The notes beneath the pieces were generated by a model. That model saw only the letters and a program-made list of their open reading frames with translations. It searched no databases and was not told the DNA's origin. This document shows, one piece after another, positions 1 through 5,607 of a stretch of 5,622 nt of DNA (position 1 is the first letter of the stretch; every line of letters begins with the position of its first letter). Location: positions 1 to 5,622 of the forward strand of contig CAZYXZ010000116.1 in the NCBI GenBank assembly GCA_964651395.1. The letters are read 5' to 3'. The position numbers and the translations under genes are program-made. The DNA is from CAZYXZ01 sp964651395 (GTDB taxonomy: Bacteria > Actinomycetota > Actinomycetes > BP-191).

Positions 1-239
1 TCGTCCGGCACGACCGTCGCCCCCAGGCCGGCCAGCGCGGCGGCGGCGCGCTCGTCGTTGGAGACCACGACGACCCGCTCCACCGCGGGACAGGCCAGGG
101 CCGCGCTGACGACGTCGCAAGCCATCGCAAGGGCCAGGTCAGCCCGGTCGGCGGGGGCGAGATCGACCAGCCGGCTCTTCGCCACGGCCAGCGACTTCAC
201 CGGTACGACGACCGCCCACCGCACCGCGCTGCTCCTCAC
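1..239 (-). CDS. cofC: CofC/FbiD guanylyltransferase, N-terminal part (3' end beyond window)
   Basis: The reverse strand encodes a 79-codon N-terminal piece that I recognise as the CofC/FbiD family (MobA-like nucleotidyltransferase fold). This cytosolic enzyme joins GTP to 2-phospho-L-lactate or, in actinobacteria such as mycobacteria, to phosphoenolpyruvate in coenzyme F420 synthesis. Seen directly: the nucleotide-binding strand and loop WAVVVPVKSLAVAKSRL at residues 8-24, with P13, K15 and the K21-S22-R23-L24 signature; the helix LALAMA followed by D43 (residues 36-43); and the second strand VVVVSNDE at 56-63. The family is usually a little over 200 residues, so roughly the last 60% lies off the left edge. 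The start is taken as GTG at 239, with GGTGA just upstream; an in-frame ATG at 251 adds four residues and is the alternative. The gene is divergent from plsC, separated by only about 50 bp. The same divergence from gpsA-ddl is known for Rv2983 in M. tuberculosis. Confidence 0.9.
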   Translation of the reverse strand, partial: MRSSAVRWAVVVPVKSLAVAKSRLVDLAPADRADLALAMACDVVSAALACPAVERVVVVSNDERAAAALAGLGATVVPD

Positions 240-277
240 GTCGTCACCCATCGGGTCGACAGCGTCCCACCCGACCG

Positions 278-284
278 GCGAGGA
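278..284 (+). promoter_or_regulatory. Ribosome binding site of plsC
   Basis: GCGAGGA lies 8 bases before the GTG at 293. It is the clearest Shine-Dalgarno match at the head of the plus-strand operon and supports the GTG start of plsC. I found no TANNNT-type -10 element in the 50-bp gap for either divergent gene, so the promoters here are unassigned. Confidence 0.5.
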
Positions 285-292
285 TCGCCCAC

Positions 293-1048
293 GTGTCGCG
301 TCGGGAACGGGCCGGTGGCCAGCGCGCGGAGCCGTGGTACCGGCTCGCCGTGCTCATCATCAAGCCCGTGGTCGGCCTGCTCTTCAAGCGGGACTTCCGC
401 GGCCAGGACCGGATCCCGCGCACCGGGGGCGTGATCGTCGCGATCAACCACATCTCCTACGCCGACCCGTTCATCGCGGCGGTCTACGTGCACAACGCCG
501 GCCGGCGGCCGCGGTTCCTCGCCAAGATCGCGGTGTTCAAGATCCCGCTGCTTGGACGGATCGTCCGGGGCGCGCACCAGATCCCGGTCTACCGCGAGAC
601 CGCCGACGCGGGGCAGGCGCTGATCGCCGCCGTCCAGGCCGTGCAGGACGGCGAGTGCGTGGTGGTCTATCCCGAGGGCACCGTCACCAAGGACCCGGCG
701 TACTGGCCGATGCACTCCAAGACCGGTGTCGCGCGCATCGCGCTGGCGACCGGCGCGCCGGTCATCCCGGTAGGGCAGTGGGGCGCGCTGTACTTCAGGG
801 GCCGCGACCAGACGCCGCACCCCTTCCCGCGGAAGAAGGGGAGCGCCCGCGCGGGCGCGCCGGTGGACCTGAGCCGCTGGGCCGGTGCGGAGCTCACGAC
901 GGAGACGCTGCGCGACGCCACCGACGCGGTCCTGGACGCCGTCGCCGCGCAGGTGTCGATGATCCGCGACGAGCCGGTGCCGTCGGTGCGGTTCAAGCCG
1001 GGTGGGCGCGCGGACGACGGCGACGCCGGCGCGCGGCGCAGCGCGTGA
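293..1048 (+). CDS. plsC: 1-acyl-sn-glycerol-3-phosphate acyltransferase (PlsC family)
   Basis: This is a 251-residue member of the PlsC/LPLAT acyltransferase family, which transfers a fatty acyl group to the sn-2 position of lysophosphatidic acid to give phosphatidic acid at the inner face of the membrane. The family blocks appear in order. The catalytic H-x4-D motif is NHISYADPF (H53, D58). The block II region is GRIVRGAHQIPVYR at about 88-101. The glycerol-phosphate-binding motif is YPEGTVTKD at 126-134, with E128 and G129. Block IV is PVIPVGQWG at 156-164. A hydrophobic stretch at about 18-31 may anchor the N terminus. Valine follows PEGT where arginine is common in the wider family; I recall PEGT(V/I)T(R/K)DP as typical of actinobacterial members. 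The last 25 residues are charged and probably disordered. It is first in the operon, directly before gpsA, which supplies the glycerol-3-phosphate from which its substrate derives. The true acyl acceptor is inferred from the family. Confidence 0.92.
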   Translation: MSRRERAGGQRAEPWYRLAVLIIKPVVGLLFKRDFRGQDRIPRTGGVIVAINHISYADPFIAAVYVHNAGRRPRFLAKIAVFKIPLLGRIVRGAHQIPVYRETADAGQALIAAVQAVQDGECVVVYPEGTVTKDPAYWPMHSKTGVARIALATGAPVIPVGQWGALYFRGRDQTPHPFPRKKGSARAGAPVDLSRWAGAELTTETLRDATDAVLDAVAAQVSMIRDEPVPSVRFKPGGRADDGDAGARRSA

Positions 1049-2040
1049 CGCGCGCCGCCGTCCTCGGCACGGGATCGTGGGGCACCGCCTTCGCGGCCGT
1101 CCTCGCCGACGCGGGCACGGACACGACGCTGTGGGCCCGCCGGCCGGAGCTGGCCGAGGCGGTGCACGTCCGGCACGAGAACCCCGACTACCTGCCCGGC
1201 GTGGAGCTGCCCACGTCCCTGCGCGCCACGAGCGACGCGGCCGAGGCGCTCGACGGCGCGGACTTCGTGGTGCTCGCCATCCCGTCGCAGCAGCTCCGCG
1301 ACAACCTGGCGGCCTGGGCGGAGCTGCTGCCAGCGGCCTCGGTGCTCGTCTCGCTGATGAAAGGCATCGAGCTCGGGACGACGAAGCGCATGAGCGAGGT
1401 CATCGCCGAGGTGGCCGACGTCCCTACCGAGCGCGTGGCCGTCGTCAGCGGCCCGAACCTGGCCAAGGAGATCGCCCAGAAGCAGCCGGCGGCGACCGTG
1501 GTCGCGTGCACCGACGCGGACACGGCGGAACGCCTGCAGCAGGCGTCGCTGACGGGCTACTTCCGCCCGTACACGAACCTCGACGTCCTCGGCTGCGAGC
1601 TGGGCGGCGCTGTGAAGAACGTCATCGCCCTCATCGTCGGCATGGCCGAAGGGATGGGCTTCGGCGACAACGCCAAGGCTTCGCTGATCACGCGCGGGCT
1701 GGCCGAGACCTCGCGGCTCGGCGTCGCGCTCGGCGCGGATCCGATGACCTTCGCCGGTCTCGCCGGTCTCGGTGACCTGGTCGCCACGTGCACCAGCCCG
1801 CTGTCGCGCAACCGCACCGTGGGGGAGCAGCTCGGCAAGGGCCGGACGCTCGACGAGGTGATCAGCGAGATGCGGATGGTCGCCGAGGGCGTGAAGTCGA
1901 GCCGGTCGATCCACGACCTCGCGCAGAAGCACGACGTCGACATGCCGCTCACCGCCCACGTCGTGCAGGTGCTCTACGAGGGCATGACGCCGCGCGAGAT
2001 GGTGCGCAGCCTGATGGCTCGCGAGGCGAAAGCCGAGTGA
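1045..2040 (+). CDS. gpsA: NAD(P)H-dependent glycerol-3-phosphate dehydrogenase GpsA
   Basis: GpsA reduces dihydroxyacetone phosphate to sn-glycerol-3-phosphate in the cytosol, giving the backbone for phospholipids. The protein has 331 residues, close to the usual 330-340. An N-terminal Rossmann domain opens with GTGSWGTAF at 8-16 (GxGxxG). The segment VSLMKGIE contains the conserved Lys106, followed by VVSGPNLAKEIA at 134-144. The C-terminal helical domain carries ELGGAVKNVIAL with the catalytic Lys191, FGDNAKASLITRGLAE at 206-221, and the family signature GLGDLVATC with SRNR (D244, R255, N256). No key residue is missing. The start is GTG at 1045, whose GTGA overlaps the plsC stop; it places the glycine motif eight residues in, as expected. 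There is no clear Shine-Dalgarno sequence, so re-initiation after plsC translation is likely. The frame stays open far upstream, but that extension is random GC-rich reading through plsC. Confidence 0.98.
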   Translation: MTRAAVLGTGSWGTAFAAVLADAGTDTTLWARRPELAEAVHVRHENPDYLPGVELPTSLRATSDAAEALDGADFVVLAIPSQQLRDNLAAWAELLPAASVLVSLMKGIELGTTKRMSEVIAEVADVPTERVAVVSGPNLAKEIAQKQPAATVVACTDADTAERLQQASLTGYFRPYTNLDVLGCELGGAVKNVIALIVGMAEGMGFGDNAKASLITRGLAETSRLGVALGADPMTFAGLAGLGDLVATCTSPLSRNRTVGEQLGKGRTLDEVISEMRMVAEGVKSSRSIHDLAQKHDVDMPLTAHVVQVLYEGMTPREMVRSLMAREAKAE

Positions 2041-3239
2041 CGGACGACCGGACGCCCGGCATGTCGACGCGGGCCGTGCACCTGCCGCCGGCGAACGTGC
2101 CGGACCAGCAGCCGCTCGGGCTGCCCACGTACCGCACCGCCGCCTACCGCTTCGAGTCGGCCGAGGAGTTCGCCGACCTGCTGGCCGGCCGGCGCGCCGG
2201 ATACAGCTACTCCCGCATCGACAACCCCACGGTCGAGGCCTTCGCGTCCGGCGTCGCGCACCTCGAGGGCGCGGCCGCCGGCCAGGCGTTCGCCTCCGGA
2301 ATGGCGGCCATCTCGACGACGTTCCTCACCTTCCTCAACGCCGGCGACCACGTCGTCGCGCAGAGCGCGCTGTACGGCGGGAGCTACAGCGTCCTCGCGC
2401 ACGTACTGCCGCGGTTCGGCATCGAGACGACGTTCGTCGAAGGCAGTGACCTCGACGCGGTGGCCGCGGCCTTCCGGCCGACGACGAAGCTGCTCTACGG
2501 CGAGACGCTGGCCAACCCGAGCATGGCGGTCGCCGACCTGCCCGGGCTGGCCGAGGTCGCGCACGCCCACGACGCGCTGCTCGCTGTCGACTCGACCTTC
2601 GCCTCACCGGCCGTCTGCCGGCCGGTGCAGTGGGGAGCCGACCTGGTCCTGCACTCCGCGACCAAGTACATCGGCGGCCACTCCGACGTCACGGGCGGCG
2701 TCGTCGTCGGTGCGGCCGAGCTCATGGCGCAGATCCGCGCCCTCCGCATCGACCTCGGCGGCTCGCTCGCGCCGGACGAGGCCTTCCTGCTGCACCGCGG
2801 CCTGACCACCCTGCCGCTGCGCGTCGCGCGGCACTGCGCGAGCGCACTTGCCCTCGCCGAGGCCGTCGTGGCGCACCCCGCGGTCGAGAGCGTCGACTAC
2901 CCAGGTCTCGCCGACCACCCGCAGCACTCGCTGGCCGGCAAGCTCTTCGATAGTTCCGACGGACGCACCCAGTACGGCGGGTGCGTGACGATCGCGCCGC
3001 GTGGTGGCCGCGAGGCCGGCCTCGCCTTCTGCAACGCCCTGCGGCTGGCGGAGAACGCGTCGAGTCTCGGGGGCACCCACACCGTCGTCAGCCATGTCGC
3101 CTCGTCCACGCACCGGCAGCTCGACGACGCCGCGCTGCTCGCCTGCGGCATCGCGCCCTCCGCGGTGCGCATCAGCGTCGGCCTCGAAGACGTGGCCGAC
3201 GTGATCGCCGACGTGGTGCAGGCCCTGGACGGCGTGTGA
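2037..3239 (+). CDS. Transsulfuration-family PLP-dependent enzyme (Cys/Met metabolism)
   Basis: This 400-residue fold-type I PLP enzyme belongs to the Cys/Met metabolism family (cystathionine gamma-synthase, gamma-lyases, O-acylhomoserine sulfhydrylases). Seen: GYSYSRIDNPT (Y58 and R60, which contact the cofactor phosphate of the partner subunit), ASGMAA at 86-91, LYGGSY with the PLP-stacking Y113, ETLANP at 156-161, VDSTFASP with D185 for the pyridine nitrogen, the Schiff-base lysine in SATKYIGGHSD (K210), SSLGGTHT at 342-349, STHRQL at 357-362, and the carboxylate-binding arginine in AVRISVGLED (R378). The family normally forms tetramers. Exact chemistry is uncertain: the position of CGS Arg106 is Ser118, the position of CGS Glu325 is Ser342, and STHRQL recalls O-acetylhomoserine sulfhydrylases. 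Homocysteine/cysteine synthesis or a gamma-lyase role are both possible. The start is GTG at 2037 in a GTGA overlap with gpsA, with GAGG at 2023-2026; ATG at 2061 is an alternative. It sits oddly between gpsA and ddl. Confidence 0.92.
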   Translation: MTDDRTPGMSTRAVHLPPANVPDQQPLGLPTYRTAAYRFESAEEFADLLAGRRAGYSYSRIDNPTVEAFASGVAHLEGAAAGQAFASGMAAISTTFLTFLNAGDHVVAQSALYGGSYSVLAHVLPRFGIETTFVEGSDLDAVAAAFRPTTKLLYGETLANPSMAVADLPGLAEVAHAHDALLAVDSTFASPAVCRPVQWGADLVLHSATKYIGGHSDVTGGVVVGAAELMAQIRALRIDLGGSLAPDEAFLLHRGLTTLPLRVARHCASALALAEAVVAHPAVESVDYPGLADHPQHSLAGKLFDSSDGRTQYGGCVTIAPRGGREAGLAFCNALRLAENASSLGGTHTVVSHVASSTHRQLDDAALLACGIAPSAVRISVGLEDVADVIADVVQALDGV

Positions 3240-4264
3240 ACAAGACGCGCGTGGCGGTCGTCTTCGGCGGCCGCAGCTCGGAGCACGCCGTCTCGTGCAT
3301 GTCGGCCGGCAGCGTCATCGCCGCGATCGACCCCTCGGCGTACGACGTCGTCACCATCGGGATCACCCCGGAGGGGCGGTGGGTGCGCACTCCGGGGGCG
3401 GTGGAGAGCGTGACCCCGGAGTCGGGCTCGCCGGTCGCGCTGCCGGGTGAGCCGGGCGGCAGCCTGGCCGACGTCGACGTCGTGTTTCCGGTGCTGCACG
3501 GGCCCTACGGCGAGGACGGCACCATCCAGGGCCTGCTCGAGATGGCCGGCATCCCCTACGTCGGCAGCGGCGTGCTGGCCAGCGCGCTGTGCATGGACAA
3601 GGAGTTCATGAAGCTCGCGCTCGCGGCGCGTGGCCTCCCGGTCGAGCGGTACACCGTGGTCACGGAGGCGCAGTGGCAGGCGTCGCGCGCCGACTGCCTC
3701 GCGCGCATCGACGCGCTCGGCCGGCCGGTCTTCGTCAAGCCCGCGCGCGGCGGCTCGAGCATCGGCATCTCGAAGGTGCCGGACGGCGACGACGTTGCCG
3801 CCGCCGTCGAGGTCGCGCGCGAATACGACGGGAAGGTGATCGTCGAGGCGGCGGTCGTCGGCCGGGAGATCGAGTGCGGCGTGCTCGGCACGCTCGGCGG
3901 CGGGCTCCCAGCGGCCAGCCGGCCGGCCGAGGTGCGCGTCGCCGGCGACTTCTACGACTTCCAGGCCAAGTACGTCGAGGACGCGACCCAGTTCGACGTT
4001 CCGGCCGACCTGTCCGACGACGACACCGCGGCGGTGCAGCGGCGGGCGGTCGAGGCGTTCGAGGCGCTCGGCTGCGCCGGTCTTGCGCGGGTGGACTTCT
4101 TCCTCACCGACAACGGTCCCGTGCTCAACGAGGTGAACACGATGCCCGGCTTCACGCCGATGTCGATGTTCCCCAGGATGTGGGCGGCGTCCGGGCTCGC
4201 GTACCCGGCGCTCGTCGACCGGCTGATCAAGCTCGCCCTGGAGTCGGGGACGGGCCTGCGCTAG
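3236..4264 (+). CDS. ddl: D-alanine--D-alanine ligase
   Basis: Ddl joins two D-alanines with ATP hydrolysis, making the dipeptide that MurF adds to the peptidoglycan stem. The 342-residue ATP-grasp protein carries FGGRSSEHAVS at 10-20 (E16), HGPYGEDGTIQGLLE at 88-102, VGSGVLASALCMDKEFMK at 109-126, the ATP-binding segment VFVKPARGGSSIGISKV (K168, S174), the AKY tyrosine Y246, and ARVDFFL...LNEVNTMPGFT with R285 and metal ligands D287, E299 and N301. By alignment to E. coli DdlB, the E15-S150-Y216 triad is kept as E16-S174-Y246. Tyrosine at that position fits D-Ala-D-Ala rather than VanA-type D-Ala-D-lactate ligases, which have another residue there. It is intact and slightly shorter than the mycobacterial enzyme. 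The GTG start at 3236 lies in a GTGA overlap with the PLP-enzyme stop and has only a weak GGA upstream. Its TAG stop lies in the CTAG shared with the convergent DUF3515 gene. Confidence 0.98.
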   Translation: MNKTRVAVVFGGRSSEHAVSCMSAGSVIAAIDPSAYDVVTIGITPEGRWVRTPGAVESVTPESGSPVALPGEPGGSLADVDVVFPVLHGPYGEDGTIQGLLEMAGIPYVGSGVLASALCMDKEFMKLALAARGLPVERYTVVTEAQWQASRADCLARIDALGRPVFVKPARGGSSIGISKVPDGDDVAAAVEVAREYDGKVIVEAAVVGREIECGVLGTLGGGLPAASRPAEVRVAGDFYDFQAKYVEDATQFDVPADLSDDDTAAVQRRAVEAFEALGCAGLARVDFFLTDNGPVLNEVNTMPGFTPMSMFPRMWAASGLAYPALVDRLIKLALESGTGLR

Positions 4265-4749
4265 CCGCTGGACGTGAGCGGCTGCGCGGCCCGGGCCGCG
4301 TCGGAGAGCAGGACCAGCAGCTCACCGCGGTACGCCGACGGCACGCGCACCTCGATGTCCACGAACGCGGTGGGCATCGAGTACACGACTGCCCCGTCGG
4401 CCTGCTCCTCGGGGAACCAGCTCACGCCGGCGGCGGTGAAGGCCGGCCCGCCGGCCTTCCAGTTCGGCGAGTGCGGGACGCCGCAGCGGATGACGACTGC
4501 CGGGTCGCCGTACGCCGCGAGCCGCAGCTCCGCGGGATCGGTCCGGCGCCGCTTGAGCTCCACGTCCTTGCCGATCTTGAGCGACTTCGGCAGCGCGGCC
4601 GCGAACCGGACGCACCCCTTCTCCACCGCCGGGCTGGCCGACGGGACGGGGGGCACGGGAACCGGCGGCAGGCCGGAGCGGCCGCATCCCGACATGGCGA
4701 GGACGGCGACCGTCAGCCCCGGCAGCAGGCGACGGACCGCCGTCCTCAT
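4261..4749 (-). CDS. DUF3515 family putative lipoprotein
   Basis: This 162-residue protein resembles the actinobacterial DUF3515 family, whose function I do not know. Seen: a short positively charged start (MRTAVRR), a hydrophobic segment at 9-20, and a lipobox-like MSGC ending at Cys22. The -3 residue is Met rather than the preferred Leu, so lipidation is likely but not certain. A proline-rich linker (GLPPVPVPPVPSASP, 26-40) leads to a folded outer domain. That domain carries YGDPAVVIRCGVP at 80-92, which I associate with DUF3515, and ends with FVDIEVRVPSAY and LLVLLSDAARAA at 129-154. C46 and C89 could form a disulfide outside the membrane. It starts 8 bp after the RAM gene stop, so the two are probably cotranscribed. 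It converges on ddl with a 4-bp overlap, as the secreted-protein gene Rv2980 converges on ddlA in M. tuberculosis. A cell-envelope role is inferred only from location and synteny. Confidence 0.88.
   Translation of the reverse strand: MRTAVRRLLPGLTVAVLAMSGCGRSGLPPVPVPPVPSASPAVEKGCVRFAAALPKSLKIGKDVELKRRRTDPAELRLAAYGDPAVVIRCGVPHSPNWKAGGPAFTAAGVSWFPEEQADGAVVYSMPTAFVDIEVRVPSAYRGELLVLLSDAARAAQPLTSSG
4263..4283. terminator. Stem-loop at the ddl/DUF3515 convergent junction
   Basis: AGCCGCT (4263-4269) and AGCGGCT (4277-4283) are perfect inverted repeats around a 7-base loop. The left arm begins inside the ddl TAG. There is no T-run on either strand, so this would be an actinobacterial-type stem without a U-tract, possibly acting in both directions. 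It lies inside the DUF3515 coding sequence. Folding potential is seen; terminator function is inferred. Confidence 0.4.
4285..4300. repeat. 16-bp perfect palindrome beside the ddl stop
   Basis: CGCGGCCCGGGCCGCG reads the same on both strands and starts two bases after the stem-loop at 4263-4283. In the DUF3515 frame it encodes most of an Ala-Ala-Arg-Ala-Ala run, so part of the symmetry may come from GC-rich alanine codons. With the neighbouring stem-loop it could help end transcription from ddl or protect the mRNA 3' end. Confidence 0.45.
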
Positions 4750-4757
4750 CTCGCTTC

Positions 4758-4991
4758 TTAGAGGTGGACGACCGGGCAGGTCAGCGTGCGGGTGATCCCG
4801 TCGACCGACTGCACCTTGGCGACCACGAGCTTGCCGAGCTCGTCGACGTTCTTCGCCTCGGCCCGCACGATCACGTCGTAGGGCCCGGTGACGTCCTCGG
4901 CCTGCGTGACGCCCTTGATGTCCTGGATCGCCTTGGCCACGTAGGCGGCCTTGCCGACCTCGGTCTGGATGAGGATGTAGGCCTGAACCAT
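4758..4991 (-). CDS. Stand-alone RAM domain protein (Lrp/AsnC ligand-binding domain)
   Basis: The 77-residue protein consists only of the RAM (regulation of amino acid metabolism) domain, the effector-binding and oligomerising half of Lrp/AsnC regulators. The expected beta-alpha-beta-beta-alpha-beta pattern is visible: strand AYILIQTE (4-11), helix KAAYVAKAIQDI (14-25), then VTQAEDVTGPYDVIVRAEA with the conserved G36 and Y38-D39, helix VDELGKLVVAKVQ (49-61), and the closing strand GITRTLTCPVV (65-75). There is no helix-turn-helix, and the upstream DNA encodes none, so it should not bind DNA by itself. Known stand-alone RAM proteins form rings and may bind amino acids or partner with full-length Lrp proteins; that role here is inference. 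The ATG at 4991 has AGGA nine bases upstream on its strand. It is the first gene of a probable two-gene unit with the DUF3515 gene, likely driven from the -10-like element at 5055-5060. Confidence 0.93.
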   Translation of the reverse strand: MVQAYILIQTEVGKAAYVAKAIQDIKGVTQAEDVTGPYDVIVRAEAKNVDELGKLVVAKVQSVDGITRTLTCPVVHL

Positions 4992-5054
4992 CTGGCACCG
5001 TCCTAGCTGTCTCGTACTCGTGCCCGGCCGCGCATGCGACCAGGCAGAGCCGCG

Positions 5055-5060
5055 ACGCTA
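5055..5060 (-). promoter_or_regulatory. Candidate -10 element for the RAM-DUF3515 unit
   Basis: TAGCGT on the minus strand fits the actinobacterial TANNNT -10 pattern. It would start transcription near 5048 and give a leader of about 57 bases before the RAM ATG. No good -35 hexamer stands at the usual spacing, so this is a weak call. Confidence 0.35.
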
Positions 5061-5100
5061 CACGACGAATCGGACACGCGGCACGTCGGTGGTGCGCACG

Positions 5101-5106
5101 TAGGGT
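5101..5106 (+). promoter_or_regulatory. Candidate -10 element for a leaderless EamA transcript
   Basis: TAGGGT fits TANNNT and ends six bases before the ATG at 5113. RNA polymerase would then start on or next to the A of the ATG, giving a leaderless mRNA, which is common in actinobacteria. This agrees with the absence of a Shine-Dalgarno sequence before 5113. No clear -35 element was found. Confidence 0.45.
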
Positions 5107-5112
5107 GTCCCG

Positions 5113-5607
5113 ATGCCCGCCGACCGCCGCCGCCTGTACGGCGCGCTCCTCGCCGTCATGTCGGCCGTGAGCTTCGGCGTCACGATCGTGGTGCAGCGAA
5201 CACTGGCCCGCGACGGCCTGCCGTTCACGAGCGCGCTCGGCGTCCGGTTCGGCAGCGCCGCCGTGCTCCTGGCGCTCCTGCTCGCGCTCACCGGCGGCCC
5301 GCTCGCCCCGGTGCCGGGCGAGCGGCTGCGCGCGGCATTGCTGGGCGTCGTCGGCTACGCGACCGAGGCGGGCCTGTTCTACCTCGCCCTGGCCCGCGGC
5401 AGCGCCGGCGCCGTGGCGCTCCTCTTCTACGCGTACCCGGCCCTCGTCGTGCTGATCGAGGTGGCGCTCGGCGACGACCGGCTCCGCCTGGTCACGGTGT
5501 CCTCGCTGGCGCTGTGCATCGGCGGCGCGGTGCTCGTCGTGCTCGCGGGCGGCGAGGTCGTCATCTCTGCGGCGGGCGAGGGCTTCGCGCTCGCGTCGGC
5601 CGCCTGA
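5113..5607 (+). CDS. EamA/DMT-family transporter, cut by an in-frame TGA (possible pseudogene)
   Basis: The frame gives 164 residues with the first EamA repeat of the drug/metabolite transporter superfamily, inner-membrane exporters of metabolites or amino acids. Probable membrane segments: about 9-28, 41-60, 72-93, 98-117 and 125-146, with a sixth beginning near 157. The family-like LLFYAYPALVVLIE at 103-116 and GLFYLALARGSAGAVALL just before it are the best landmarks. A typical EamA protein has ten segments and about 290-310 residues. Here a TGA at 5605-5607 follows GFALASAA, yet the next 15 bases in the same frame read FSVYL, the usual opening of the second repeat. So the gene is either broken by a point mutation, misread in sequencing, or, less likely, recoded. 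The window ends too soon to see the rest. The substrate is unknown. It is transcribed away from the RAM gene, probably as a leaderless mRNA. Confidence 0.8.
   Translation: MPADRRRLYGALLAVMSAVSFGVTIVVQRTLARDGLPFTSALGVRFGSAAVLLALLLALTGGPLAPVPGERLRAALLGVVGYATEAGLFYLALARGSAGAVALLFYAYPALVVLIEVALGDDRLRLVTVSSLALCIGGAVLVVLAGGEVVISAAGEGFALASAA

Noticed and set aside
58..1044. Upstream extension of the gpsA frame, suggesting a fusion protein of about 660 residues
   Set aside because: The extension is low-complexity Arg/Ala/Gly sequence overlapping cofC and plsC. The GpsA family begins at the GTG at 1045, eight residues before the Rossmann glycine motif.
667..1959. A 430-codon open frame on the minus strand opposite plsC and gpsA
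   Set aside because: Its product is rich in Arg, Gly, Ala and His without any family motif, and it lies wholly opposite two well-supported genes. Long antisense frames are expected in DNA this GC-rich.
3236..4264. Ddl as a vancomycin-resistance type D-Ala-D-lactate ligase
   Set aside because: The AKY tyrosine (Y246) matches DdlB Tyr216, and the gene sits in a housekeeping operon without vanH or vanX neighbours.
3589..4761. A 390-codon plus-strand frame across ddl and the minus-strand DUF3515 gene
   Set aside because: It is compositionally biased, has no recognisable domain, and overlaps two real genes in other frames.
4750..4998. Possible N-terminal extension of the DUF3515 protein through the RAM gene region
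   Set aside because: The extension is an out-of-frame reading of the RAM gene. The start at 4749 gives a proper lipoprotein signal sequence.
5058..5291. A 77-codon minus-strand frame opposite the EamA start
   Set aside because: It has no family resemblance and lies opposite a gene with clear membrane-transporter features.
5605..5607. The EamA TGA as a selenocysteine codon
   Set aside because: EamA transporters are not known selenoproteins and the window ends too soon to show any SECIS element. A nonsense mutation or sequencing error is simpler.
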